A DNA stretch of 64,000 bases, taken from the NCBI RefSeq assembly GCF_021555175.1, contig NZ_JAKGRW010000026.1:124001-188000 (forward strand), read 5' to 3'. The position numbers and the translations under genes are program-made. Each line of letters begins with the position of its first letter. The first letter of the stretch is position 1. Origin of the DNA: Nocardioides alcanivorans. Its GTDB lineage: Bacteria; Actinomycetota; Actinomycetes; Propionibacteriales; Nocardioidaceae. The notes beneath the pieces are model-generated. The model was not told the DNA's origin. It worked only from the letters and a program-made list of their open reading frames with translations, and did no database searches. This document shows positions 46,786 to 56,347 of this stretch, piece by piece.

Positions 46786-48549
46786 CCATTTTGGGGTGGC
46801 CAATGACAGTGGGAGTGTCAGTGGGAGGTGCCCCCGAGGGGAGGGAGAGCACGCCTGAACCGTCGGCGACGACCCGGAGCGGGACTCCCCAGTCCTGCTG
46901 GTGCATGCGGCAGGCGGCGCCCTCGCCGTCACCGATGTCGCAGGAGGCGGCACGGGCGGCGACATGGAGAATGCCCTCACCGACGGCGGGGTCGAGCTCC
47001 AGGACCCGGGCCAGGTCGGTGCCGTGGCCGTCACCGGAGCGGATCAGGGCCGACGGGGTCGCGGTCACCACCAGGTGGGTCGCCGCCCCGAATCGTTCGT
47101 CGACCTTCTGACCGGGCGGCGGCGTGAAGGGGACCGTCAGCCTGACCACGGCGCCGACCTCCGTCACCGGACGCTGGGTCCGAGTCGACGTGCCCGTCGC
47201 CTCCCTGCTCCCAGCACGACCGGCACGATTCGGTGCTCGCCCGACTCAACGACGTACGTCGTCCCGGCCGTCACGAGCAGGTCTGCCGGATCGGCGAGTC
47301 CCACCGCGAGGGTCCGCAGCCGGCCGGTCTCGGGGTCGAATCCACGGATGGCGCCGTTGTAGGTGTCGCACACCGCGACCGTGCCGTCTGGCAGCACCTG
47401 CACCCCCAGGGGGTGCTGGAGCCGAGCCTCCTCACGCTCACCGTCGCGGAAGCCGAAGTCGAAGAGCCCCAGTCCGACGGCCGTGTGCACGGCGCCGTCG
47501 GCGACCCAGCGCAGGGCGGAGGTCTCCGAGTCGGCAACCCACATCCGGTCGCCGTCGGGCGCGAGGGCAGACGGTTGGGCGAACCAAGCGTCGGCGAGCG
47601 AGCCGTCGCGCAGCCCCTCGTTGCTGGTGCCACCCACCACCTCGACGGCTCCGGTGCGCGGGTCGAAGGTCCACAGCTGGTGGGTGCCGGCCATCGCGAT
47701 CCACACTCGCTCCTGCCACCAGGCCACGTCCCACGGGCTGCTCAGCGAGGTCGTCGGCTCACCCTGCATCCACTGGCGGCCGTCGCCCGCGAGGGTGCGC
47801 ACCTCGCCGGTCGCCAAGGTGATGCCGCCCAGTCTGTGGCCGACCGTGTCGGCGACGACCACGTCATAACCCACGCCGGAGGCGACGTCGGCAGGCAGCA
47901 CGCAGAGCCCATTGGGCTCGCGGAAGCCGGTGAAGCGGGCGATCTCCTCACCGTCGCGCAGCTGCACGACCGCATCGTGCCCCGCGTCAGCCACCAGAAC
48001 CGTGTCGTCAGGACCCAACTCGGCCCGGGCCGGGAAGCGCAGCAGCGTGTCGACCACCTCGGGCGGGGTGTACGTCGCAGCGCCCGGTTGCAGGGTGTGC
48101 TTGCGACGATGCTCCTCGACCAGCTCCTCGAGAAGTGCGTCGAGAGCATGCGCATGACCCTCCCCGGCATAGGTGGCCACGACGTAGCCCTCGGGGTCGA
48201 CGAGCACCAGGGTCGGCCAGGCCTTGGCTGCGTAGGCCTGCCAGGTGATGAGCTCCGGATCGTCGAGCACCGGGTGGGTCACCCCGTGACGCTCCACCGC
48301 TCGGGCCAGCGCTTCGGGATCGGCCTCGTGCTCGAACTTCGGCGAGTGCACACCCACGACCACCAGCTCGTCGGCCCACTTCTCCTCGACCGGTCGCAGC
48401 TCCTCCAACACATGGAGGCAGTTGATGCAGCAGAAGGTCCAGAAGTCGAGGAGCACGAAGCGGCCCCGCAGCTCGCGCATCGTCAGCGGACGGTCGGTGT
48501 TGAGCCAACCCCGGCCGCGGACCTCGGGGGCTCGGACGCTTCTGGGCAC
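46733..48549 (-). CDS. NHL-repeat thioredoxin-like protein, NHLRC2 type (frameshifted)
   Basis: About 606 residues: an N-terminal thioredoxin domain with FWTFCCINCLHVLEEL (C-I-N-C active site), a six-bladed NHL propeller (DDTVLVADAGHDAVVQL, GTVAVCDTYNGAIRGFDPE) and a C-terminal beta domain. Such proteins are widespread in actinobacteria with unknown redox partners. The frame breaks in the CCC at 47203-47205 (one missing base). The final 16 or so codons and the TAG come from the hairpin element. The GTG start has GACAAT 6 nt upstream, so it may be leaderless. Confidence 0.83.
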
Positions 48550-48603
48550 GTCACGATTGTCCCAGCGGACGCAAACCCCCTGTGCCCGGAGCCCCACGAT
48601 CAG

Positions 48604-48609
48604 TAGGGT
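48604..48609 (+). promoter_or_regulatory. -10 element TAGGGT, leaderless promoter
   Basis: TAGGGT is exactly 6 nt before the ATG of the mycothiol-enzyme gene. Confidence 0.55.
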
Positions 48610-48615
48610 GCGAGC

Positions 48616-49422
48616 ATGACTGACGCCGAGGAACTGGCCGGCTACATCGCGGTGTGGAAACGGTCCGTGGACGACTTCATTGCGCTGATGGAGGAGGTCC
48701 CGGCCGCGGAGTGGTCGAGGACCACCGACCTCGAGGGATGGGACGTGCACGCAGTGGTCGCCCACATCGCGCACCTCGAGGCCCTGTTGGCCGGCGCCCG
48801 CCACGACGAGCTCGAGATCGGCGAGCCGCCGCACGTGAAGAGCCCCATGGGAATCTTCACCGAGCAGGGGGTCGTGGCCCGCCGTGACCGCACCCCCGAC
48901 GAGTTGCTCGACGAGATCCGCGCCGCGGTGCGCTCTCGCGCCGCGGCGTTGGACGCTGCTCCTCCCACCGACGGCTCGGTGCCGGCACCGGGCCTCTTCG
49001 GTGCCATCGGATGGAACCAGCGCACGCTCCTGCGCAACCGGCCGCTCGACGTGTGGATGCACGAGCAGGACGTACGCCGAGCCATCGGTCGTCCCGGCAA
49101 CCTCGACGGCCCTGCTGCCCACCACGTCTCCTCCTACCTGATGGAGTCGCTGGGGTTCGCGGTCGCCAAGCGCGCTGGTGCCCCGGCGGGCACCACCGTC
49201 GTGCTCGAGGTCGACGGGGTGGGTACCACCGCTGTGCGGGTCAACGACTCCGGTCGCGCGGAGCAGGTCGAGCCGCCCGCCGACCCGACGGTGCGCCTCG
49301 CCATGCCGGTGGCCGACCACGTCGTGCTCGCCGGCGGCCGCAGTGCTCCCGCGGACGTGCGCATCGGAGGCGACCGTGACCTCGCCGATCGCATCCTCGC
49401 GGTCATGGGCGTCACTCCGTGA
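48616..49422 (+). CDS. Maleylpyruvate isomerase family mycothiol-dependent enzyme (DinB fold)
   Basis: A 268-residue protein of the DinB/YfiT-like superfamily. The helical bundle carries metal-ligand candidates in GWDVHAVVAHIAHLEAL and LDVWMHEQDVRRAIG, matching the three-His pattern of mycothiol-dependent enzymes, and a small SCP2-like C-terminal domain follows. Substrate unknown. Probably leaderless. Its stop overlaps the GTG of the SDR gene (GTGA), starting a run of four coupled genes. Confidence 0.82.
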   Translation: MTDAEELAGYIAVWKRSVDDFIALMEEVPAAEWSRTTDLEGWDVHAVVAHIAHLEALLAGARHDELEIGEPPHVKSPMGIFTEQGVVARRDRTPDELLDEIRAAVRSRAAALDAAPPTDGSVPAPGLFGAIGWNQRTLLRNRPLDVWMHEQDVRRAIGRPGNLDGPAAHHVSSYLMESLGFAVAKRAGAPAGTTVVLEVDGVGTTAVRVNDSGRAEQVEPPADPTVRLAMPVADHVVLAGGRSAPADVRIGGDRDLADRILAVMGVTP

Positions 49423-50329
49423 CCGTCGACCTCGGCGACCAGTCGGGTCGAACCTTCGTCGTCACCGGCGCCACCAGCGGCCTCGGCCGGGAGACCGCAC
49501 TGGCCCTGGCCGGTGCGGGCGCCCGGGTCGTGCTGGCGGCGCGCTCGGCCGAACGAATCGCCACGACCCGGACCGCGATCGAGCGTCGCGTGCCGCAGGC
49601 CCGTCTCGAGCAGCTGATCGTCGACCTGGCCGACCTCTCCTCGGTGCGTCACGCTGCCGGGCATGCGGTCCGCCTCGGCCCGGTCGACGTGCTGGTCAAC
49701 AACGCCGGCGTGATGGCCACCCCCACACCCGCACCGTGGACGGCCTCGAGCTGCAGATGGCCACGAACCACTTCGGCCCCTTCCTCCTGACCGGCCTCCT
49801 GCTGCCGCAACTGGTGCTGTCGGGCCGCGGGCGTGTCGTCAACGTCTCCTCCGGTCTCCACCACGCCGCACGCACCGCACCGCTGGCCGAGCCCCGCGCC
49901 CAGACCGGCCGCTACGGCCGCTGGCAGGTCTACGCCCAGACCAAGCTGGCCAACCTGCTCATGGCACTCGAGCTCGACCGGCGGTGCCGCGAGGTCGGCC
50001 TCCCCGTCGAGGGGCTGGCCGCCCATCCGGGGTACGCCGCCACCCACCTCCTCGCCCACGGCCAGACGCTGGGGACGAAGGGTCGAGCCCATGCCATCCT
50101 CCACGCTGCCCAGCGCGCAACCGGACAACCCGCTGCCGCCGGTGCCCAGCCGATCCTGATGGCGGCAACGGCCGACCTGCCGGGCGGCACGTTCTGCGGA
50201 CCCGACGGCTTCCGCGAGCTTCGTGGCGAGGCCACCGTGGTGCGTCCGTCAAAGCTGGCCCGGGACCCACGGGCACAACAGGCGCTGTGGGAACTGAGCC
50301 AACGCACCGTCGGTCTGGAGTGGCCATGA
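49419..50329 (+). CDS. Short-chain dehydrogenase/reductase (frameshifted near 49720)
   Basis: About 303 residues, Rossmann fold. The NAD(P) motif TGATSGLGRE is followed by VLVNNAGVMA; the catalytic Ser lies in VVNVSSGLHH and the YxxxK pair in YAQTKLANL. It resembles retinol-dehydrogenase/WWOX-like SDRs. One C is missing in the run 49720-49724; adding it gives MATPHTRTVDGLELQMATNH. Coupled to the genes on both sides by overlaps. Confidence 0.87.
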
Positions 50330-50820
50330 GCGCGTTGTTGCGACCGATCGAGCCGGACGACCACGCCTTCGTGCTCGAGCTCAACGAACGCAACGTCGAG
50401 GTGCTCTCGCCCATGGACGGGGCGCGACTCGAGGCGCTGCTGGGTTGGGCCCACCAGGCGGTGATCATCCAGCACGACGGTGAGCGCGCCGGCTTCGTGC
50501 TCACCTTCGCCTCGGGCGCCGACTACGACTCCGGCTACTACCGGTGGTTCTCCGAACGCTTCGACGACTTCCGCTATCTCGATCGGGTCGTCATCGATGA
50601 GCCCTACCGGCGTCTCGGCCTCGGCGCGAGGACCTATGCCGAACTCGAGAAGTCCCTGGGCGACGTACCCCTGCTGCTGGAGGTCAACGTCGACCCGCCG
50701 AACGAGGCGTCGTTGGCCTTCCACGCCGGCCGTGGCTACGTGGAAGTTTCCCGACTCGGCCCACCGGGCAGACAGGTGTCAATGATGCGCGGGCCGAACC
50801 GGTCGGTGCAGACAACGTGA
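50326..50820 (+). CDS. GNAT-family acetyltransferase
   Basis: A 164-residue N-acetyltransferase. The acetyl-CoA pyrophosphate motif is IDEPYRRLGLGART, with VNVDPPNEASLAFHAGRGYVE forming the C-terminal strand and helix. Substrate unknown. ATG overlaps the SDR stop; the stop overlaps a GTG of the next gene. Confidence 0.87.
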   Translation: MSALLRPIEPDDHAFVLELNERNVEVLSPMDGARLEALLGWAHQAVIIQHDGERAGFVLTFASGADYDSGYYRWFSERFDDFRYLDRVVIDEPYRRLGLGARTYAELEKSLGDVPLLLEVNVDPPNEASLAFHAGRGYVEVSRLGPPGRQVSMMRGPNRSVQTT

Positions 50821-50831
50821 AGGAGCACCGC

Positions 50832-52342
50832 GTGCGCGGCAAGTTTGTGGCCCTGGTGGCCAGTCTGGTGGCCGTCGCGGTCGCCCTTGTCGCGGTGGTG
50901 TGGGTGGTCAACCGTGATGACGCCGATGCCGGTCGGGGCAGCCAGGACCCGCCTCCGAGCACCACGACCGACATCTCGACCGACCCGACGGAGCCTGCGC
51001 ACGACCCGAGTCTCGACAACCCCGCCTGGGATCCGGCGGTGAGTGAGCCCGTCGAGGACACCTACTACCCCAACATCGGCGACCCGAGTGTCGACGCGCT
51101 CCACTATGACCTCGACCTGACGTGGCAGCCGGAGCAGCGTCAGCTCACGGGCATCGCCACCATCTCGCTGCGCGCGACCAGCACCCGTGACGTCTTCCAG
51201 CTCGACTTCTCCGACGCGTTGCAGGTGGACGCCGCCACCCTCGACGGCGAGAAGGTCGAGACCAGCCACGTCGGCAAGGACCTCGTCGTGAAGTCCCCCG
51301 TCGAGGCCGACAACCGCTACCAGCTGGTGGTCGAGTACTCGGGCGAGCCCACTCCCTACTCCGCGCCGACCACGCGCAGCGACTTCGACGGCGTCGGCTT
51401 CACGATCACCGACACTGGCTCGACGTGGACGGTGCAGGAGCCCTACGGCGCCTTCACCTGGTACCCCGTCAACGACCAGCCCTCCGACAAGGCCTTCTAC
51501 GACTTCACCCTGCGCGTGCCCGAGCCCTTCGTCGGGGTGGCCAACGGCGAGCTCACCTCCCGCACCGTCGAGGACGACCTCACCGTCACCACCTTCCACC
51601 TCGCCTCGCCCGCATCGTCCTACCTGACCACCGTCGCCTTCGACGACTTCGTGATGGCTGAGGCCACCAGCAGGAGCGGGGTCCCGCTGACCTGGTGGAC
51701 ACCGCGAGGGGACGCCCGTGCGGAGGCGGCGATGAGCAAGCTGCCTGAAGCGCTGACGTGGGTCGAGAGCAAGCTCGGCGCCTATCCCTTCGACCGGCTG
51801 GGCGCGGTCGTCGTGCCGAACCAGACGGCGATGGAGACCCAGACGATGATGACCATCGGCAACACGCCCTATGCGTTGAGCACGGACACGCTCGTGCACG
51901 AGATCGTCCACCAGTGGTACGGCAATGTCGTCTCCCCACCGACTGGCGCGACGTGTGGATGAACGAGGGCATGACGACCTATCTCGAGTTCGTCCACCAG
52001 GTCGACAACGGCGCCACGATGGAGGATGTCCTCAAGGGCGTGGTCGCCTACGAGCGCAGCCATCGCGTGGACAGTGGTCCTCCCGGCGCCTACGACCCGA
52101 CCGCCTTCGGCCAGAGCAACATCTACTACGGCCCCGCGCTGATGTGGCACCAGGTGCGCGAGCGCGTCGGGGAGAAGAAGTTCTGGGCGATGGTCAAGAA
52201 GTGGCCGACCGTCGAGCCCTTCGGAAACTCCAACCGCGACGACTACCTGGCTTGGGTCGAGAAGGAGACCGGCACCGAGCTCAGCGACCTCTTCGACGCA
52301 TGGCTGCTGGGCGCGGAGTCTCCGAAGCTCGATCTCAACTGA
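50832..52342 (+). CDS. Exported M1-family zinc aminopeptidase (frameshifted near 51934)
   Basis: About 503 residues with an N-terminal anchor helix (FVALVASLVAVAVALVAVVW). The M1 zinc site HEIVHQWYGN is followed, after repair of one missing C at 51934-51937, by WMNEGMTTY with the third ligand Glu. The peptide-binding GAMEN equivalent is NQTAMETQ. It should trim peptides outside the cell. I chose GTG 50832 because AAGGAG lies 6 nt upstream; GTG 50817 overlaps the GNAT stop and is the alternative. Confidence 0.87.
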
Positions 52343-52940
52343 TGGCGGCGAGCCGCGTGCGTACGTCGCGGCGCAACGCGTCGAGATCGTCGAACGGCCC
52401 GAGGTGCACCCAGCGGGCCCGGCCGTCGACGATGAGGAACGTGGTCGGCAGCCACCTCACGGGAGTGATCTCGGAGAGCTCCTCCTGGAGGTACGAAGCC
52501 GGGTCGAGCACGTTGGCGAAGCTCGCGCCGACCGCCTGCTGGAAGTCGCGCGCCCACGAACGCTCCTTGTCGAAGGAGATGCCGAGCACTGCCACGTCGA
52601 GGCCGGCGTCGTCGTCGAGCGCCGAGAGCGCCGGCATCTCCTCGCGACACGGTCCGCAGTAGCTGGCCCACAGGTTGAGGAGTACGACGCGCGGCAGCTC
52701 CGCCGGTACGTCGCCGTTGACCACCTCCGCGGAGGCGAGCAGGTCGGGGCGCACCGCACTGTCGACCTCGGTCCAGCCCAGGGTCGGGTCGTCCTGTGCT
52801 TCGGCGCCCACTCCTGCCAGCACACCTCCCTCGCGGCCGGCCCACCAGATCACGGCAACGGCCAACACTGCCAAGACCACACCCACCGCGATGTGACCGC
52901 GCTGCCGACGACGGTGGGCCGCGAGAGCGTGGTCGGTCAT
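52335..52940 (-). CDS. TlpA/ResA-like membrane-anchored thioredoxin
   Basis: A 201-residue protein with one N-terminal helix (residues 17-35) and an external thioredoxin domain: LLNLWASYCGPCREEMPAL has the CGPC redox site and WLPTTFLIVDG the cis-proline loop. It probably reduces disulfides of exported proteins, for example in cytochrome c assembly. It converges on the peptidase gene with an 8-nt overlap. Confidence 0.9.
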   Translation of the reverse strand: MTDHALAAHRRRQRGHIAVGVVLAVLAVAVIWWAGREGGVLAGVGAEAQDDPTLGWTEVDSAVRPDLLASAEVVNGDVPAELPRVVLLNLWASYCGPCREEMPALSALDDDAGLDVAVLGISFDKERSWARDFQQAVGASFANVLDPASYLQEELSEITPVRWLPTTFLIVDGRARWVHLGPFDDLDALRRDVRTRLAAIS

Positions 52941-52995
52941 GGGGCCATCCTAGAAGCACCGACCCGGCCGAAAATCTGCTGGCACAATCGCCATT

Positions 52996-54474
52996 GTGAG
53001 CACCCGACGCCTCTCCGCCCATGAGCTGATCGACCTCGTTCTCGACGCGGGGTCCTGGCAATCATGGGACACGCGCCCCGACCGCACCGGCATCTCCGAC
53101 GACTACGCCGCCGAACTGACGGCAGCGGAGGAGAAGTCGGGCGTCGACGAGTCCGTGATCTCTGGCGAGGGTCTGATGCACGGGCGCCGGGTCGCGGTCG
53201 TGGCCAGTGAGTTCCGCTTCCTTGCCGGCTCCATCGGCCGGGCGGCAGCCGATCGGCTCGTCACCTCGATCGAACGGGCGACCCGCGAGCGGCTGCCGTT
53301 GCTGGCTGCCGCCGCGAGCGGCGGCACCCGGATGCAGGAGGGCACCCCCGCCTTCGTGCAGATGGTGCGGATCAGCGCGGCGGTCGCCGAGCACAAGGCT
53401 GCCGGCCTGCCCTACCTCGTCTACCTGCGTCACCCCACGACCGGTGGCGTGATGGCGTCGTGGGGATCGCTCGGCCACGTGACGGTTGCCGAACCGGGCG
53501 CGCTGACCGGCTTCCTCGGGCCGCGGGTCTACGAGGCGTTGTACGACCGGCAGTTCCCGGAGGGCGTCCAGGTCTCCGAGAACCTCTACAAGCACGGCAT
53601 CATCGACGCCGTCGTCCCTCCCGAGGAGATCTCCGGGATCCTCGACCGGGCCCTCACCATCTTGGAGGCGCCCCGGTTGGGGATCCGCGCCGTACCCGAG
53701 CCCAGCGATGTCGCGATCCCCGATGTGGAGACGTGGGAGGCCGTCACCCGGTCACGCAACCCGGAACGCCCCGGCGTACGCCGTCTCCTGCGTTTCGCCG
53801 CCACCGACGTGGTCCCCCTCAACGGCACCGGTCAGGGCGAGGCCGATCCCGGTTTGCTGATCGCGCTGGCACGCTTCGGTGAGGCACCGTGCGTGTTCCT
53901 CGGCCAGGACCGACGGGGCCAGACCGTGGCGAACCCGATGGGGCCCGGCGCACTGCGCGAGGCCCGCCGCGGCATGCACCTGGCGGCCGAGCTGGGGCTG
54001 CCGCTCGTGACCGTGATCGACACCCAGGGCGCCGCCCTGTCCGTGGAGGCCGAGGAGGGTGGGCTGGCAGGTGAGATCGCCCGGTGCCTGGCCGAGCTGG
54101 TGACGCTGCGGGCTCCGACGCTGTGCCTGATGCTCGGCGAGGGCAACGGGGGCGGCGCGTTGGCGTTCCTGCCGGCCGACCGGGTCGTGGCGGCCCAGCA
54201 CGCTTGGCTCTCACCGTTGCCGCCGGAGGGTGCCAGCGCGATCGTGCACCGCGACCTCGACCATGCTCCCGAGATGGCGCGCGCCCAGCAGGTGCGCGCC
54301 ATCGATCTCCACCGACGCGGGGTCGTGGACCGCATCGTCTCCGAACGCCCTGACGCCGCCGACGAACCCGAGGACTTCTGTCGCCGGGTGGGTGCGGTGC
54401 TCGAGCACGAACTGAGCTCGCTGCTCGAGCGCGGACCAGGGAGCGTGGCCGAGCGGAGCGCGCGCTACGTGTGA
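52996..54474 (+). CDS. Acetyl-CoA carboxylase carboxyltransferase, fused beta-alpha (AccD3-like)
   Basis: A 492-residue protein joining both carboxyltransferase halves: a beta-like half with ASGGTRMQEGTPAFVQMV and TTGGVMASWGSLGH, and an alpha-like half with VTVIDTQGAALSVEAEEGG and LGEGNGGGALAFLPADRV. The oxyanion glycine pairs are present. There is no N-terminal four-cysteine zinc finger, as in the mycobacterial AccD3 type. It needs a biotinylated partner not in the window. GTG follows CACAAT by 7 nt, so the mRNA may be leaderless. Confidence 0.86.
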   Translation: MSTRRLSAHELIDLVLDAGSWQSWDTRPDRTGISDDYAAELTAAEEKSGVDESVISGEGLMHGRRVAVVASEFRFLAGSIGRAAADRLVTSIERATRERLPLLAAAASGGTRMQEGTPAFVQMVRISAAVAEHKAAGLPYLVYLRHPTTGGVMASWGSLGHVTVAEPGALTGFLGPRVYEALYDRQFPEGVQVSENLYKHGIIDAVVPPEEISGILDRALTILEAPRLGIRAVPEPSDVAIPDVETWEAVTRSRNPERPGVRRLLRFAATDVVPLNGTGQGEADPGLLIALARFGEAPCVFLGQDRRGQTVANPMGPGALREARRGMHLAAELGLPLVTVIDTQGAALSVEAEEGGLAGEIARCLAELVTLRAPTLCLMLGEGNGGGALAFLPADRVVAAQHAWLSPLPPEGASAIVHRDLDHAPEMARAQQVRAIDLHRRGVVDRIVSERPDAADEPEDFCRRVGAVLEHELSSLLERGPGSVAERSARYV

Positions 54475-54557
54475 GTGGCGGGCGCTCGACGAGGAGTCCC
54501 GTCGGCACGCGGTGGCGCGGCGCATGGACACTTCTGGGACACCTGCCCCGGAACGAC

Positions 54558-54563
54558 TAGTCT
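54558..54563 (+). promoter_or_regulatory. -10 element TAGTCT, leaderless promoter
   Basis: TAGTCT lies 6 nt before the ATG of the SDR gene. Confidence 0.5.
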
Positions 54564-54569
54564 CCCGCC

Positions 54570-55445
54570 ATGGCCGCCTCCGCTGAGTCCCGCACGTACG
54601 TCGTCACCGGCGCTGCCTCCGGCATCGGTGCCGCCACCGTCCGCCTGTTGACCGAGCGCGGCCACCAAGTGGTCGGCGTCGACCGGCACGACTCTGACGT
54701 GGTGGCCGACCTCTCCACCCCAGTCGGTCGCCAGCAGGCCGTCGCCGCGGTCCGCGACCTGACCGACGTCGTGCACGGCGTGGTGCCATGTGCGGGCCTG
54801 GCCGGCATCACCGGTGTCGACCCGGAGCTGCTGGTCTCGGTGAACTACTTCGGCGCGGTCGAGCTCGTCGAGGGGTTGCACGACCGGCTCGCCAGCTCCG
54901 GCAATGCCGCCGTCGTGCTGCTCTCCTCCAACTCCGTGACCTGCCAGCCGGCGTGGTCGGCACCGGTCGCGAAGGCCTGCCTCAACGGTGACGAAGACAG
55001 GGCGCGGGCCGCAGCCGCGAAGGTGCCGGCCGTGATCGCCTACCCCTCGAGCAAGGCCGCACTGGCCTGGTGGGCCCGCCGTGAGGGCGTGAAGAAGAAG
55101 TGGGCGGGCGCAGGGATCCGGATCAACGCCATCGCCCCCGGATTGATCGCGACGCCGATGACCGTCGAGGTGAAGGCAGACCCGGTCTTCGGCCGATTCG
55201 CCGACAGCTACCCCACCGCGCTCAAGCGCCCGGGCCGACCCGACGAAGTCGCGGAGCTGATCGGGTTCCTGCTGTCCGATGCCGCGAGCCTGATGGTCGG
55301 CTCGGTGGTGACGGTCGACGGTGGCACCGACGCCATCAAGAACCCCCGTCGCCCCAAGGGCGTCGCCACCAACCGGGTCGCGTCAACCGGACTGGCGAAG
55401 GGGATGTCGCTCTTCTCCACGATCAGCCAGCGCCGCCGGCGCTGA
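54570..55445 (+). CDS. Short-chain dehydrogenase, 3-alpha-hydroxysteroid dehydrogenase-like
   Basis: A 291-residue classical SDR. TGAASGIGAATVRLL binds NAD(P), LLSSNS holds the catalytic Ser, and YPSSKAALAWWAR the Tyr and Lys. An insertion of about 30 residues between Ser and Tyr is the feature of HsdA-type 3-alpha-hydroxysteroid dehydrogenases and carbonyl reductases. C-terminal SVVTVDGGTD is standard. Leaderless start. A tandem repeat begins right after the stop. Confidence 0.85.
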   Translation: MAASAESRTYVVTGAASGIGAATVRLLTERGHQVVGVDRHDSDVVADLSTPVGRQQAVAAVRDLTDVVHGVVPCAGLAGITGVDPELLVSVNYFGAVELVEGLHDRLASSGNAAVVLLSSNSVTCQPAWSAPVAKACLNGDEDRARAAAAKVPAVIAYPSSKAALAWWARREGVKKKWAGAGIRINAIAPGLIATPMTVEVKADPVFGRFADSYPTALKRPGRPDEVAELIGFLLSDAASLMVGSVVTVDGGTDAIKNPRRPKGVATNRVASTGLAKGMSLFSTISQRRRR

Positions 55446-55446
55446 C

Positions 55447-55512
55447 CACGAGGTCGCGCTCGTTGCGTCACGAGGTCGCACTCGTTGCGTCACGAGGTCG
55501 CACTTGTTGCGT
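55447..55512 (+). repeat. Three 22-bp tandem repeats, CACGAGGTCGCGCTCGTTGC family
   Basis: Three near-identical 22-bp units start at 55447, 55469 and 55491. They begin one base after the SDR stop codon. The core CGAGGTCGCGC is the inverse of that in the 17660-17768 array. Confidence 0.85.
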
Positions 55513-55552
55513 AGGGACCCGCGCTGCACGAGCACCACGCATACTGGAAGGC

Positions 55553-56275
55553 ATGAACGAGGCTGCTCCCCAGACCGATGTCGAGTTCCTGCGTCATCTG
55601 GTCAACGGCACCGGCGACCCCCAACGAACCGAGGCAGCGCTGCGCGCCCTGCAGGCCGACCTGACCACCTTCCGCCTCGAGTACGCCTGCGGCATGGAGG
55701 AGGTGGAGACCAAGATCAACATCCTCCGCCGCGAATTCGAGCAGACCCACGAATACAGTCCGGTCGAGCACGTGAAGACACGGCTGAAGTCGCTCGACAG
55801 CCTGGTCGACAAGATGCGACGGCTGAACCTGCCGCTCGACCTCGGTCAGGTCCGGGAGCAGATCCGCGACATCGCCGGCATCCGGGTGACGTGCGCCTTC
55901 GTCGAGGACACCTACCGCTTCGCCCAGATGCTCACCCGCCAGCCCGACGTGACCGTGCTCGCGGTCAAGGACTACATCGCCCACCCGAAACCCAACGGCT
56001 ACCAGAGCCTGCACCTCATCGTCCAGGTTCCGGTCTTCCTCTCCGACCGCTCGGTCAACGTGCCGGTAGAACTCCAGATCCGCACCATCGCCATGGACTT
56101 CTGGGCCAGCGTCGAGCACCGGATCTACTACAAGTACGACGGCGCCGTACCGGACCACCTGCGCGAGAAGCTCCGCGAGGTCGCCGTCACGGCCTCCTCC
56201 CTCGACGCCGAGATGGGCGGTCTCCGCGACGAGATCAAGTCGCTCAACCTTCCCCCGGTCACCCGCGAGGTGTGA
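55553..56275 (+). CDS. Small alarmone synthetase, RelQ-like (p)ppGpp synthetase
   Basis: A 240-residue stand-alone RelA/SpoT nucleotidyltransferase that makes (p)ppGpp from ATP and GTP or GDP. RDIAGIRVTCAFVEDTY, KDYIAHPKPNGYQSLHLIV and VELQIRTIAMDFWASVEH are the synthetase motifs, with the catalytic Asp and Glu present. No hydrolase, TGS or ACT domain is present. It may have a leaderless start (CATACT 7 nt upstream). A weak dyad CTGAAC/GTTCAG follows its stop. Confidence 0.9.
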   Translation: MNEAAPQTDVEFLRHLVNGTGDPQRTEAALRALQADLTTFRLEYACGMEEVETKINILRREFEQTHEYSPVEHVKTRLKSLDSLVDKMRRLNLPLDLGQVREQIRDIAGIRVTCAFVEDTYRFAQMLTRQPDVTVLAVKDYIAHPKPNGYQSLHLIVQVPVFLSDRSVNVPVELQIRTIAMDFWASVEHRIYYKYDGAVPDHLREKLREVAVTASSLDAEMGGLRDEIKSLNLPPVTREV

Positions 56276-56347
56276 CCACCCCTGAACGGTTCGACCACCC
56301 GGTTCAGCGAGCAGGAACTGCACGCCGTGACCTCCCACTTCGGCGGT

